Below are positions 17,738 through 26,143 of a stretch of DNA of 64,000 nt, in pieces. A program made the position numbers and the translations under genes. The DNA comes from an uncultured Clostridiaceae bacterium (GTDB taxonomy: Bacteria; Bacillota; Clostridia; Lachnospirales; Lachnospiraceae): the NCBI GenBank assembly GCA_902477765.1, contig CABSIM010000001.1, forward strand, positions 62,001 to 126,000, written 5' to 3'. The notes under the pieces are model-generated. The model searched no databases. It was not told the DNA's origin and was given only the letters and a program-made list of their open reading frames with translations. Numbering within the stretch: position 1 is the stretch's first letter; each line of letters begins with the position of its first letter.

Positions 17738-19114
17738 ATGAGTATGGAGAGAGAAAAGTTTTCAACCAGGCTGGGCTTTATCCTGATTTCCGCAGGATGT
17801 GCCATCGGCCTTGGAAATGTGTGGAGGTTTCCCTATATTGTAGGGGAATACGGAGGGGCGGCTTTTGTCCTGATTTATCTGGCATTTCTGGTGATTCTTG
17901 GACTTCCCATCATCGTCATGGAATATGCTGTGGGGCGTGCCAGCCAGAAAAGCGCTGCCCTGTCCTTTGATGTACTGGAGCCTGCGGGAACCAAATGGCA
18001 TTACGGAAAATATATGGCCATGGCCGGAAATTATATTCTGATGATGTTCTATACCACCGTGGGCGGCTGGATGGTCTGCTATTTTGTCAAGATGATGACC
18101 GGAGAGTTCAACGGAATGAATGCGGAGCAGGTGGCGGGAGTGTTCTCCGACATGCTGTCCCGTCCGGTCCTCATGGGGGGCTACATGATCTTTACGGTGG
18201 TGTCCTGTTTTATGGTCTGCGCGGTGGGACTTCAGAAAGGCGTGGAGCGGATCACCAAGGTCATGATGGTATGCCTGTTTGCACTGATGGTGGTGCTGGC
18301 CGTCAATTCCATTCTTCTGGAAGGCGGGGAAGCCGGACTGGAATTTTATCTGAAGCCGGATTTCGGAAAAATGGCGGAAGCCGGAATCGGAGAAGCGGTG
18401 TTTGCGGCTCTGGGCCAGTCCTTCTTTACGCTCAGCATCGGAATCGGAGCTCTTGCCATTTTCGGAAGCTATATCGGAAAAGAAAAACGTCTGGCCGGTG
18501 AGGCGGTCAGCGTGCTCATCCTGGATACGGCAGTGGCATTCATGGCAGGACTGATCATTTTCCCTGCCTGCTTTGCCTTCGGAGTGGAGCCTGGATCCGG
18601 TCCGTCCCTGGTGTTTGTGACACTGCCCAACGTATTCAACCACATGGCCGGAGGACAGCTCTGGGGAAGCCTGTTTTTCCTGTTCATGTCCTTTGCGGCT
18701 TTTTCCACGGTTATTGCCGTGTTCCAGAATATTATTTCCTTTGCCACAGACCTGACCGGATGTACCGTAAAAAAGGCGGTGGCAGTGAATATGATCGCCA
18801 TTACAGTCCTTTCCATTCCCTGTGTCCTGGGCTTTAATGTCTGGTCTTCCTTCCAGCCGCTGGGCGCGGGAAGCACCATTCAGGACCTGGAAGATTTTAT
18901 CGTCAGCAACAATCTGCTGCCTCTGGGCAGTATGGTTTATCTGCTGTTCTGCACCAGAAAGTGCGGATGGGGATATGAGAACTTCCTCCGGGAAGCCAAT
19001 GCCGGAGAGGGAATCCGGTTCCCCGGAAAGGTGCGCTTTTATGTGTCCTATATTCTTCCTGTCATTGTATTTGCCATTTTCCTTCAGGGATACTGGTCAA
19101 AATTCGCAGGGTGA
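17738..19114 (+). CDS. Sodium-dependent transporter, NSS (SNF) family
   Basis: The 458-residue membrane protein starts with the family hallmark 'FSTRLGFILISAGCAIGLGNVWRFPYIVGEYGGAAF', the unwound TM1 that binds Na+ and substrate. About eleven hydrophobic helices follow, with 'GQSFFTLSIGIGALAIFGSY' forming TM6. The length suits the 11-TM bacterial branch. Members import amino acids or related amines with Na+. The substrate cannot be predicted. AAGGAGAGG lies 7 bases before the ATG. Confidence 0.93.
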   Translation: MSMEREKFSTRLGFILISAGCAIGLGNVWRFPYIVGEYGGAAFVLIYLAFLVILGLPIIVMEYAVGRASQKSAALSFDVLEPAGTKWHYGKYMAMAGNYILMMFYTTVGGWMVCYFVKMMTGEFNGMNAEQVAGVFSDMLSRPVLMGGYMIFTVVSCFMVCAVGLQKGVERITKVMMVCLFALMVVLAVNSILLEGGEAGLEFYLKPDFGKMAEAGIGEAVFAALGQSFFTLSIGIGALAIFGSYIGKEKRLAGEAVSVLILDTAVAFMAGLIIFPACFAFGVEPGSGPSLVFVTLPNVFNHMAGGQLWGSLFFLFMSFAAFSTVIAVFQNIISFATDLTGCTVKKAVAVNMIAITVLSIPCVLGFNVWSSFQPLGAGSTIQDLEDFIVSNNLLPLGSMVYLLFCTRKCGWGYENFLREANAGEGIRFPGKVRFYVSYILPVIVFAIFLQGYWSKFAG

Positions 19115-19121
19115 TGAAACG

Positions 19122-19164
19122 ATGCCTGCAGGTTCACGCTTCGCCGGAGCCTGCAGGCATTTTT
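19122..19164 (+). terminator. Terminator after the NSS transporter
   Basis: ATGCCTGCAGG and CCTGCAGGCAT (11 bp, perfect) are followed by TTTT, 8 bases after the stop codon. Confidence 0.85.
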
Positions 19165-19255
19165 GGATACGGGTGAACATGCCGGGGAATCATGAAAAGA
19201 TCCGGATGCCCCTGCGGCAGCCGGAAAACAGAAAAAGAAAACAGGAGAAGACAGA

Positions 19256-19837
19256 ATGACAGAAAGAGAGAAAATGCTTGCGGGAGAACCCTATGACTGC
19301 GGGGATCCGGAACTTCTGGACCGGTGGCACAGGGCCAAGGATCTGGTCAGAGACTACAATCGGACGGATTCTTCCGACCTCCTGACAAAGCAGAGGATTC
19401 TTAAGGAACTGCTTGGAGGAATGGGAGAACAGCTCTGGATCACGCCGCCGTTTTTTGTGGACTACGGCAGCCATATATATTTCGGAAATCACTGTGAAGT
19501 CAATATGAACTGCACGTTTCTGGATGACAACGAAATCCGCATCGGCGATTATGTTCTGATTGCTCCCAATGTGCAGATTTACACATCATTTCATCCGCTC
19601 ACCGCAGAAGAACGGTTCGGCAGACAGAAAGGGGATGATGCTTTTGAATTCTGTGTGACCCGCACAGCTCCCGTAACGGTGGGGGATCATGTGTGGATCG
19701 GCGGCGGATCCATTCTTCTTCCGGGAGTTTCCATCGGAAAGGATACGGTCATCGGCGCCGGAAGTGTGGTCACCAGAGATATTCCTGATCATGTGATTGC
19801 CTGCGGCAATCCCTGCAGAGTCATACGGAAGAAGTAG
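19256..19837 (+). CDS. Sugar O-acetyltransferase (maltose/galactoside acetyltransferase type)
   Basis: The 193-residue protein belongs to the hexapeptide-repeat acyltransferases. The N-terminal 'MTEREKMLAGEPYDCGDPEL' is the Mac domain of maltose O-acetyltransferases. Hexapeptide turns follow ('CEVNMNCTFLDDNEIRIGDYVLIAPNVQIYT'), with catalytic His in 'TSFHPLTAEER' and the CoA-binding 'VTVGDHVWIGGGSILLPGVSIG'. It transfers acetyl from acetyl-CoA to a sugar hydroxyl, possibly for detoxification. The ribosome-binding site is weak (AGGAGAAGACAG). It is not obviously linked to the copper genes downstream. Confidence 0.92.
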   Translation: MTEREKMLAGEPYDCGDPELLDRWHRAKDLVRDYNRTDSSDLLTKQRILKELLGGMGEQLWITPPFFVDYGSHIYFGNHCEVNMNCTFLDDNEIRIGDYVLIAPNVQIYTSFHPLTAEERFGRQKGDDAFEFCVTRTAPVTVGDHVWIGGGSILLPGVSIGKDTVIGAGSVVTRDIPDHVIACGNPCRVIRKK

Positions 19838-19866
19838 ACAACAGACAGGAAACATCAGAATTAGTC

Positions 19867-19918
19867 TTGACAAACCAGCCCGTTGTGCTATTATATAGAT
19901 ATACCCGGTATGGGTATA
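19867..19918 (+). promoter_or_regulatory. Copper operon promoter with a CsoR-type operator
   Basis: TTGACA (19867-19872) and TATTAT (19889-19894), 16 bases apart, form a promoter. Just downstream, overlapping the expected transcription start, lies the inverted repeat TATACCC-GGTAT-GGGTATA (19900-19918). Its TACCC/GGGTA arms are those of CsoR operators. A csoR gene is in the same operon, so copper-responsive autorepression is inferred. Confidence 0.75.
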
Positions 19919-19933
19919 GAAAGGAAAACGGGC

Positions 19934-22198
19934 ATGAAGACAGAAGTTTATAATATTGAAGGAATGTCCTGTGCCGCGTGTTCCAGTGCTGTGGAACGCG
20001 TGACCGGGAAACTGGCCGGAGTGGAGCAGAGCAGCGTAAATCTGACCACAGCAAAAATGACCATCACCTATGATGAAACCCAGGTAACGCCGGAACAGAT
20101 CATGGAAAAAGTCGAAAGAGCCGGATTCAGGGCGTTTCCTGCACCGGAAGACAGGGATATCAGGGCGGAGGAAGAGGAATTTTATGCGAAACAGGAAGAG
20201 AATCTGCAGATCAGTTTCCGCCGGCTGATTACCGCCATCTGTTTTGCCGTTCCTCTTCTTTATATCGCAATGGGTCATATGGTGCCGGGAGGACTGCCTC
20301 TGCCGGAGATCATTGACATGAACGGAAATCCTGTGGGATTTGCTCTGATTCAGCTGTTTCTGACGGTACCGGTGCTGATCTGCGGACGGAAATTCTATAT
20401 CGGCGGCCTCAGAGCTCTTGCAAAGGGAAATCCCAACATGGATTCCCTTGTGGCGGTGGGAACGGGAAGTGCATTTCTGTACAGTCTGGTGATGACGGTC
20501 AGGGCCTTTTCCGATCCGATGGCCGCCCATCAGCTGTACTATGAGTCAGCTGCCGTGGTGGTCACTCTGGTGATGCTGGGAAAATACATGGAAGGCCGCA
20601 GCAAGGGAAAGACATCAGAAGCCATCCGGAAGCTGATGGAACTGGCACCGGATACGGCGATTCTTGTGGAAAACGGAGACGAACGGGAGGTGGCAGCCGA
20701 GACCGTCGCTGTGGGACAGCATATCCGCATCAAACCGGGCAGCCGGATCCCTCTGGACAGTATTGTTGTCAGCGGCAGCAGCAGCGTGGATGAGTCCATG
20801 CTCACAGGGGAAAGCATTCCTGTGGAAAAGGAACCGGGGGACGAACTCATCGGAGGAAGTGTCAATTACAACGGTGCCATGGAAGTACGGGTGACCCGGG
20901 TGGGAAAAGATACGACACTTTCCAAAATCGTCAGGATGATGGAGGATGCCCAGGGAAAAAAGGCCCCCATCTCAAAACTGGCAGACCGGGTGGCCGGATA
21001 TTTTGTGCCTGCGGTCATGGCAATTGCCGCGGTATCCGCTTTCTTATGGGCTGCTGCAGGCGGAGAGGATCTTTCTTTTGTACTGACGATTTTCGTATCC
21101 GTTCTTGTGATCGCATGCCCCTGTGCCCTGGGTCTTGCAACGCCTACGGCCATCATGGTGGGAACCGGTGTGGGAGCCAGCCACGGGATTCTGGTAAAAA
21201 GCGGGGAAGCCCTGGAAATCGGACATAAGGTGGATACCGTGGTGCTGGACAAAACGGGAACCATCACGGAAGGAAAACCCAGGGTCACTGATCTCCGTAC
21301 CATGAACGGGATCGATGAGAGGGAACTTCTGAAACTGGCCGCCAGCTGTGAACAGGTGTCACAGCATCCTCTGGCAGATGCGGTGGTGGCATATGCAAAA
21401 GAACAGGGCATTGTGCTTTGTGAGGCGCCCACCCGCCAGTTCGAAAATTTCAGCGGAAAAGGCATCCGGGCAGTCCTGGACGGCAGGGAAATTCTCATCG
21501 GAAACAGGAAGCTTCTGGAGCAGCAGGGGCTGGGAGACCGTTTTGCGGACATGGAAGAATACGCGGACCGCATGGCCGGAGAGGGGAAGACCCCGATGTT
21601 TGTGACTGTGAACAAAACGGCTGCCGGCATCATCGGAGTGGCGGATACCATAAAAGAGACCAGCGTACATGCGGTGGATACCCTGAAGGAAATGGGACTT
21701 ACTGTTTATATGCTGACAGGAGACAACAGAAAAACAGCGGAGTACATCAGCCGCCAGGCTCATATTGACCATGTGATTTCCGATGTGCTTCCCACAGACA
21801 AGATGAACATCGTAAAGGACTTGCAGCAGCAGGGAAAAACCGTTATGATGGTGGGAGACGGAATCAATGATGCGCCGGCGCTGGTGCAGGCGGATCTGGG
21901 AGCGGCCATCGGATCCGGAAGTGATATCGCTCTGGAGTCCGGAAACATGGTGCTGATGAAATCCGATCTGATGGATGTCTGCCGGGCAATCCGACTGAGC
22001 CGTGCAACCATACGGAATATCCGGCAGAATCTGTTCTGGGCCTTTTTCTACAATTCTCTGGGAATTCCGGTGGCAGCAGGCGTGCTTCATCTGTTCGGAG
22101 GTCCGCTTTTAAGTCCGATGATCGGAGGATTTGCCATGTCCCTGAGTTCCGTATGCGTTGTGGGAAATGCCCTGAGACTGAAAAAACTGAAACTTTAA
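19934..22198 (+). CDS. copA: Copper-exporting P1B-type ATPase
   Basis: The ATG at 19934, after AAAGGAAAACGGG, gives a 754-residue protein. A single N-terminal HMA domain carries GMSCAAC (Cys13, Cys16). The transmembrane metal site CPC is at 395-397, the phosphorylation site DKTGT begins at Asp439, and 'HPLADAVV' and 'GDGINDAPAL' complete the P-type signature. The CPC motif with the C-terminal 'YNSLGIPVAAG' helix fits Cu+ (P1B-1) export. It is followed by csoR and a small HMA gene. The operator upstream supports copper induction. Confidence 0.95.
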   Translation: MKTEVYNIEGMSCAACSSAVERVTGKLAGVEQSSVNLTTAKMTITYDETQVTPEQIMEKVERAGFRAFPAPEDRDIRAEEEEFYAKQEENLQISFRRLITAICFAVPLLYIAMGHMVPGGLPLPEIIDMNGNPVGFALIQLFLTVPVLICGRKFYIGGLRALAKGNPNMDSLVAVGTGSAFLYSLVMTVRAFSDPMAAHQLYYESAAVVVTLVMLGKYMEGRSKGKTSEAIRKLMELAPDTAILVENGDEREVAAETVAVGQHIRIKPGSRIPLDSIVVSGSSSVDESMLTGESIPVEKEPGDELIGGSVNYNGAMEVRVTRVGKDTTLSKIVRMMEDAQGKKAPISKLADRVAGYFVPAVMAIAAVSAFLWAAAGGEDLSFVLTIFVSVLVIACPCALGLATPTAIMVGTGVGASHGILVKSGEALEIGHKVDTVVLDKTGTITEGKPRVTDLRTMNGIDERELLKLAASCEQVSQHPLADAVVAYAKEQGIVLCEAPTRQFENFSGKGIRAVLDGREILIGNRKLLEQQGLGDRFADMEEYADRMAGEGKTPMFVTVNKTAAGIIGVADTIKETSVHAVDTLKEMGLTVYMLTGDNRKTAEYISRQAHIDHVISDVLPTDKMNIVKDLQQQGKTVMMVGDGINDAPALVQADLGAAIGSGSDIALESGNMVLMKSDLMDVCRAIRLSRATIRNIRQNLFWAFFYNSLGIPVAAGVLHLFGGPLLSPMIGGFAMSLSSVCVVGNALRLKKLKL

Positions 22199-22235
22199 AA
22201 AGAAGCCCTCTTGGGCAGCGGAAGGAGGGACTGTT

Positions 22236-22553
22236 TTGGGAGAAGAAGAAAAAGAGACGGTGCCGGAGACCTGCGGATGCCGGCATAAACACCGGGAGCC
22301 CCAGGAAGAAAAGGAACTGATCCGCCGGCTGAACCGGATTGAAGGACAGATCCGCGGAATCCGTTCCATGGTGCAGGATGAACGGTACTGTACGGACATT
22401 CTGATTCAGGTGTCAGCCGTTCAGTCAGCGCTCAACGGATTCTGCAAGCTTCTTTTATCCAATCACATCAAAACATGTGTGGTGGAGGAAATCCGCAGAG
22501 GGAACGAAGATGCCGTGGATGAACTCTGTGAAACCATCAAGAAAATGATGTAG
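22236..22553 (+). CDS. csoR: CsoR-family copper-sensing repressor
   Basis: This 105-residue all-helical repressor starts with TTG, 8 bases after GAAGGAGGG. It has the family core 'LIRRLNRIEGQIRGIRSMVQDERYCTDIL' and 'LLSNHIKTCVVEEI'. The Cys...His...Cys pattern (YC, NH, TC) is the Cu+ ligand set of true CsoR, as opposed to RcnR or FrmR. The N-terminus adds a Cys/His-rich stretch, 'CGCRHKH', which might also touch metal. Apo-CsoR binds the operator and Cu+ releases it. It should control the operator at 19900-19918. Confidence 0.93.
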   Translation: MGEEEKETVPETCGCRHKHREPQEEKELIRRLNRIEGQIRGIRSMVQDERYCTDILIQVSAVQSALNGFCKLLLSNHIKTCVVEEIRRGNEDAVDELCETIKKMM

Positions 22554-22588
22554 GAACAAGATTCATGATAAGACAGGAGGAAATTCAT

Positions 22589-22783
22589 ATGAAAACGTAT
22601 AAATGCGAGGAAATGATGTGCAACGGATGCGTGGCCAGAATCGACAGAGCTCTGACGGCAGCATCCATCGGACATACCGTGGATCTTGACACCAAAACCG
22701 TTGCCGTGGAAGGCGGTGCGGAGTGTGAAAAAAAAGCGGTTGAGATCCTGGACGATCTGGGATTCACGGCTGTGGAGCAGTAA
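22589..22783 (+). CDS. Small HMA-domain metal-binding protein (CopZ-like)
   Basis: The ATG at 22589, with AGGAGG 8 bases upstream, gives 64 residues. The sequence MMCNGCVARID holds a CxxC-type metal site in an HMA fold, and 'DLGFTAVEQ' matches the C-terminal strand. It could carry Cu+ to CopA. The family spelling (MxCxGC) differs somewhat from classical CopZ, so the partner is inferred from the operon. It is the last gene of the copper operon. Confidence 0.85.
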   Translation: MKTYKCEEMMCNGCVARIDRALTAASIGHTVDLDTKTVAVEGGAECEKKAVEILDDLGFTAVEQ

Positions 22784-22807
22784 AGAGCAGGCCTGATTTC
22801 CCGCTGC

Positions 22808-22851
22808 TTCTGTCTTTCTGCCTCCGTTTTCTTTCCGGCAGAAAGACAGCG
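22808..22851. terminator. Hairpin downstream of the copper operon
   Basis: CTGTCTTTCTGCC pairs with GGCAGAAAGACAG (13 bp, perfect), with CCGCT/AGCGG extending it through a bulge. There is no T-run after the right arm, so factor-independent termination is uncertain; it may protect the 3' end. Confidence 0.5.
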
Positions 22852-22925
22852 GCCGTGGGGGCCTGATCCGGAAACGATGGCCGGGAAAATTTACTAAATT
22901 GTGGATATAAATTTGAAAAATAGCA

Positions 22926-22954
22926 TTGACATTTCCGGTTTTTTATATTATACT
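22926..22954 (+). promoter_or_regulatory. Promoter of the tRNA cluster
   Basis: TTGACA (22926-22931), a 17-base spacer and TATACT (22949-22954) lie 12 bases before tRNA-Pro. Confidence 0.75.
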
Positions 22955-22966
22955 ACCAAACGTAAT

Positions 22967-23040
22967 CGAGGCGTGGCTCAGTTTGGTAGAGCGCTGCGTT
23001 CGGGACGCAGAGGTCGCAGGTTCGAATCCTGTCGCCTCGA
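22967..23040 (+). tRNA. tRNA-Pro (CGG)
   Basis: The cloverleaf has acceptor arms CGAGGCG/CGCCTCG with discriminator A and anticodon stem CTGCG/CGCAG. The loop TTCGGGA gives anticodon CGG. The T-arm reads GCAGGTTCGAATCCTGT. CCA is not encoded. Confidence 0.96.
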
Positions 23041-23049
23041 TGTCTATGA

Positions 23050-23121
23050 GGCCTGTTGGTCAAGCGGTCAAGACGACGCCCTCTCACGGCGTAAACCCGG
23101 GTTCGATTCCCGGACAGGTCA
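23050..23121 (+). tRNA. tRNA-Glu (CTC)
   Basis: The acceptor GGCCTGT pairs with ACAGGTC (one G-U pair). The anticodon stem ACGCC/GGCGT encloses CTCTCAC, giving anticodon CTC. The T-arm CCGGGTTCGATTCCCGG is perfect. It lies 9 bases after tRNA-Pro. Confidence 0.95.
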
Positions 23122-23165
23122 TGTGCTGCTGCAAGTGGTATGCAGCAGCATTTTCAATTTCATAT

Positions 23166-23238
23166 GCCGAAATAGCTCAGTCGGTAGAGCAGCTGATTCG
23201 TAATCAGCAGGTCGCGTGTTCGAGTCACGTTTTCGGCT
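23166..23238 (+). tRNA. tRNA-Thr (CGT)
   Basis: The acceptor arms are GCCGAAA/TTTCGGC. The anticodon stem GCTGA/TCAGC holds the loop TTCGTAA, giving anticodon CGT. It is the third tRNA of the cluster. Confidence 0.95.
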
Positions 23239-23247
23239 GAAAGAAAG

Positions 23248-23280
23248 ACGGTCAGAACCGGAATGGTTCTGACCGTTTTT
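23248..23280 (+). terminator. Terminator of the tRNA cluster
   Basis: ACGGTCAGAACC and GGTTCTGACCGT (12 bp, perfect) are followed by TTTT. Confidence 0.88.
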
Positions 23281-23333
23281 GTCTTGTCGGCCGGTTTTCC
23301 GGCAGCGGGAGAAAGCCGGAATCCGGGCAGGAA

Positions 23334-24695
23334 TTATCGGCAGAAATCCAGAGTTATGGTGCCGTCTTCTCTGTAGATGACGGCTTCCTTATCCATGGAA
23401 AGTCTGTCGATGGCCGCCAGATATTCTTCTTTTGAACGGAAACGCGGCCGGCTTTCCGCGATGACCTTTCCGGCCAGCGCAGCGTCATCAGAAAGCAGGC
23501 GTACGGCGGTCATGGCAAGACACTGTGCCGGATACAGGCAGGCCAGGGTCCTGTCAGCAATGAAATAATCGTTTCCGTGGGCAGAACCCGTGGAACCGCT
23601 GGCAGTGGGATGAATGGCGGGCATGATGGAAGATACGTCTCCCATGTCCGTGCTCCCGGTGCTCCAGCCGGCATTTGTTTTTACGGTGCCGGGACCGGAG
23701 ATGGATTCCATTACCTCAGTCATGATGGCTGCCAGATTTCTGTCATTGTTGAGCGGAAGATGTCCTGGACGGTCGCTTAATTCCAGCTCTGCTCCGATGG
23801 ATGCGGCAGCACCTGCCAGAGCCTGGTTGATCTTTCTGTTATAACCGTAGATGGCTTCATAGGAGGCTCCTCTGGCCTGGGATTCCAGTCTGGCGGTTTC
23901 CGGAATGGCGTTGACGGCCTGGCCTGCGGATGTGATGATGGGATGGAAGCGGATGTGGAGATCATCGGCAAAGGTCTCGCGCAGGGCATTGGCTGCGGTA
24001 ATGCCGCAGTTGGCGGCATAGAGGGCATTGACGCCTTTTTCCGGGGCACCTCCTGCATGGGCGGAAACTCCCCTGTATGTAATGTTTTTGATGACGCATC
24101 CGTTGTTTCCCGTGCCGATGGAGAGGGATTTTCCGTCCGGGAGATTTCCGGCATGAATCATCATTGCCATATCCACGCCGTCAAAATAACCTCGGTATAT
24201 GAATTCGATTTTTCCTCCCAGGTACCGGATGATTCCCTGCTTCCGGAGTTCCTCACGGAAGGCCAGTTCAATGAGTTCTTCGGCGGGTACTGACAGAAAG
24301 CGGATTGAGCCGCAGAGACCGTCGAGTGCACCAGGTTCTTTCAGTGCAGCGGCAACTCCCAGAAGAACTGCACTCTGGACATGGTGGCCGCACGCGTGGA
24401 CTGCATGGGTTTCTGGGTCGGCATCCGGATGGCTGGCTACAATCAGGGAATCCAGTTCACCCAGTATGGCGATTTTGGGTCCGGGCTTTCCGGTATCCAG
24501 ATCCGTGAAAAACCCGGGAATATTTCCTGCTTTTGTCAGGGTATATCCCAGGGCCTCAAATCCGGAAGCCAGATATTCGGAAGTGTTCCATTCACGGTAG
24601 CCGGTTTCCGGATGCTTCCAGATATGATCGGCAGTTTCATAAATCAGATCCTTCTGTTTTTCGACCATCTTCATGATCTGTTCCATTTTTTCCAC
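23334..24695 (-). CDS. M20-family amidohydrolase (AbgB-like)
   Basis: I choose the GTG at 24695, 8 bases after AAAGGAGA; the frame is open to 24779 without a better site. The 453-residue product matches the M20D amidohydrolases typified by the p-aminobenzoyl-glutamate utilisation protein B. 'ILGELDSLIVASHPDADPETHAVHACGHHVQ' contains metal ligands, and 'TNAGWSTGSTDMGDVSSIMPAIH' is characteristic of the AbgB branch. The enzyme probably cleaves an amide-linked amino acid from an aromatic or acyl amide. No AbgA partner or AbgT transporter is adjacent, so the substrate is uncertain. Confidence 0.88.
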   Translation of the reverse strand: MEKMEQIMKMVEKQKDLIYETADHIWKHPETGYREWNTSEYLASGFEALGYTLTKAGNIPGFFTDLDTGKPGPKIAILGELDSLIVASHPDADPETHAVHACGHHVQSAVLLGVAAALKEPGALDGLCGSIRFLSVPAEELIELAFREELRKQGIIRYLGGKIEFIYRGYFDGVDMAMMIHAGNLPDGKSLSIGTGNNGCVIKNITYRGVSAHAGGAPEKGVNALYAANCGITAANALRETFADDLHIRFHPIITSAGQAVNAIPETARLESQARGASYEAIYGYNRKINQALAGAAASIGAELELSDRPGHLPLNNDRNLAAIMTEVMESISGPGTVKTNAGWSTGSTDMGDVSSIMPAIHPTASGSTGSAHGNDYFIADRTLACLYPAQCLAMTAVRLLSDDAALAGKVIAESRPRFRSKEEYLAAIDRLSMDKEAVIYREDGTITLDFCR

Positions 24696-25006
24696 CTGAA
24701 ATTCTCCTTTCCTGATATGGCGGTTTGGTTCTGGTTCCATTGTAGCACGAAAAGACAGGAACGAGGATATTTTTTTCATGCACGGGGAAAACTTCGGATT
24801 CTTTTACAAATTTCTTTTTTTATTTTTACGGATTTATTAGAAAAAAACCGGGAGCGGAAACCGCCTTGAATTTTCAGATGTCCTATGGTATCATAGAGCG
24901 GTCATGAAGGCGGACAGAAGTCCGGCAGACAGGATTCACAGAATAAACACAAACATGTTATATAATGTAGGAACCTGACAGAATCTATAACGGAAGGAAG
25001 AATGAG

Positions 25007-25957
25007 ATGAGAAACATGAAAAAAATAGTATTTGCAGCACTGGCGATCATGACGGCAGCCGCTGTGGCGGGCTGTTCAGGCGGTTCTTCCGCACCCAACG
25101 TGGAACTTGCCACCGTGGCAGCTGCGGAACAGACGGTGGAAGACGACGGAACGGAAGCTGCCATTGAACTTCTGTCTCTGGACAACCCCATTGATTTCAG
25201 CTACAGCTATTATGACACGGATCTTATTTTTGAATACAAGGATGGAAAATGGGTGGATTCCATGGTGGAGGGAACTCCCATTAACCAGGAACTGATGAAT
25301 TCCATGACAGAAAACTTTCTGCACCTGAAAGCCGTTTCCAAGGTGGAGAACCCGAAGACACTGGAAGAATACCACATGGATTATCCCATGTATTCTCTTT
25401 ATATTACAGACAGCCAGAAAGGCGGAGTCAGCATTCTGATCGGAGATCAGGATGAAAACGGAAACTATTATGCCACACTGGATGAAGAGAATTTCTATAT
25501 TCTGAAAAAGAGCACAGTGGAATCCCTGATTGTGGAGTTTGATGATCTGGTGGTCAAAGATACTCTGGACATTACCGTGGCACCGGAGGATATCCACAAA
25601 GCATCTGTGACCGCAGGCGGAAAGACCACCACATACAAAAGCTCGGATACAGAGGCCATGACAAGAATTGCCAATGCCCTTTCAAATCTGAAGCCTGACC
25701 AGTATGCGGATTACTGTGCGTCGGAATCTGCACTTGCCAACTGTGAGCTGGATGAGGACTCCAGAATTACGTTTACCGCGGAAGCTGACATCAATGGAGA
25801 GACCAGAACCGTGACGGTGTATGTGGGCATCGGTGCGGACGCGGAAGGCAAATACCATTACGCACAGCTGGAAGGCTCCAATATGATCTGCTACGTGGAA
25901 ACTTCCCTGCTGGAGGAACTGCTGAACGGAGAAAGCCTTCTGGGCGAGGCAGAATAA
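25007..25957 (+). CDS. DUF4340-type lipoprotein
   Basis: This 316-residue protein has a signal peptide with lipobox VAGC (Cys23), so it should be anchored on the outer face of the membrane. The rest is beta-rich with the repeated pattern 'FEYKDGKWVDSMVEGTPINQ' and 'DYPMYSLYITDSQKGGVSILIGDQDENGNYYA', matching DUF4340. The role of this domain is not established. A TATAAT box lies at 24961-24966 and GGAAGGAAG before the ATG. The next gene, at 26144, encodes a paralogue. Confidence 0.8.
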   Translation: MRNMKKIVFAALAIMTAAAVAGCSGGSSAPNVELATVAAAEQTVEDDGTEAAIELLSLDNPIDFSYSYYDTDLIFEYKDGKWVDSMVEGTPINQELMNSMTENFLHLKAVSKVENPKTLEEYHMDYPMYSLYITDSQKGGVSILIGDQDENGNYYATLDEENFYILKKSTVESLIVEFDDLVVKDTLDITVAPEDIHKASVTAGGKTTTYKSSDTEAMTRIANALSNLKPDQYADYCASESALANCELDEDSRITFTAEADINGETRTVTVYVGIGADAEGKYHYAQLEGSNMICYVETSLLEELLNGESLLGEAE

Positions 25958-25969
25958 AATAAAATCATG

Positions 25970-26010
25970 AGGACAGAAACGGAATTCAGATCCGGATCTG
26001 TCCTTTTTTT
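25970..26010 (+). terminator. Terminator after the DUF4340 lipoprotein
   Basis: AGGACAGA pairs with TCTGTCCT around an 18-20-base loop with further pairing, followed by seven Ts. Confidence 0.75.
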
Positions 26011-26143
26011 GCGTATACGGACAGGAGAAAGAAACCCTCATTTTATATAAAAATCAGAAAGCCGTCACCGTATGTTCATAATTAAGCGGTACAATTACTT
26101 TATACTGCCAGAAATACCGGCTCCGGAGGTGAGACAACAGAAA

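Noticed and set aside
22808..22851. Strong factor-independent terminator after the copper operon
   Set aside because: The stem is perfect but no T-tract follows, so it is listed only as a hairpin with modest confidence.
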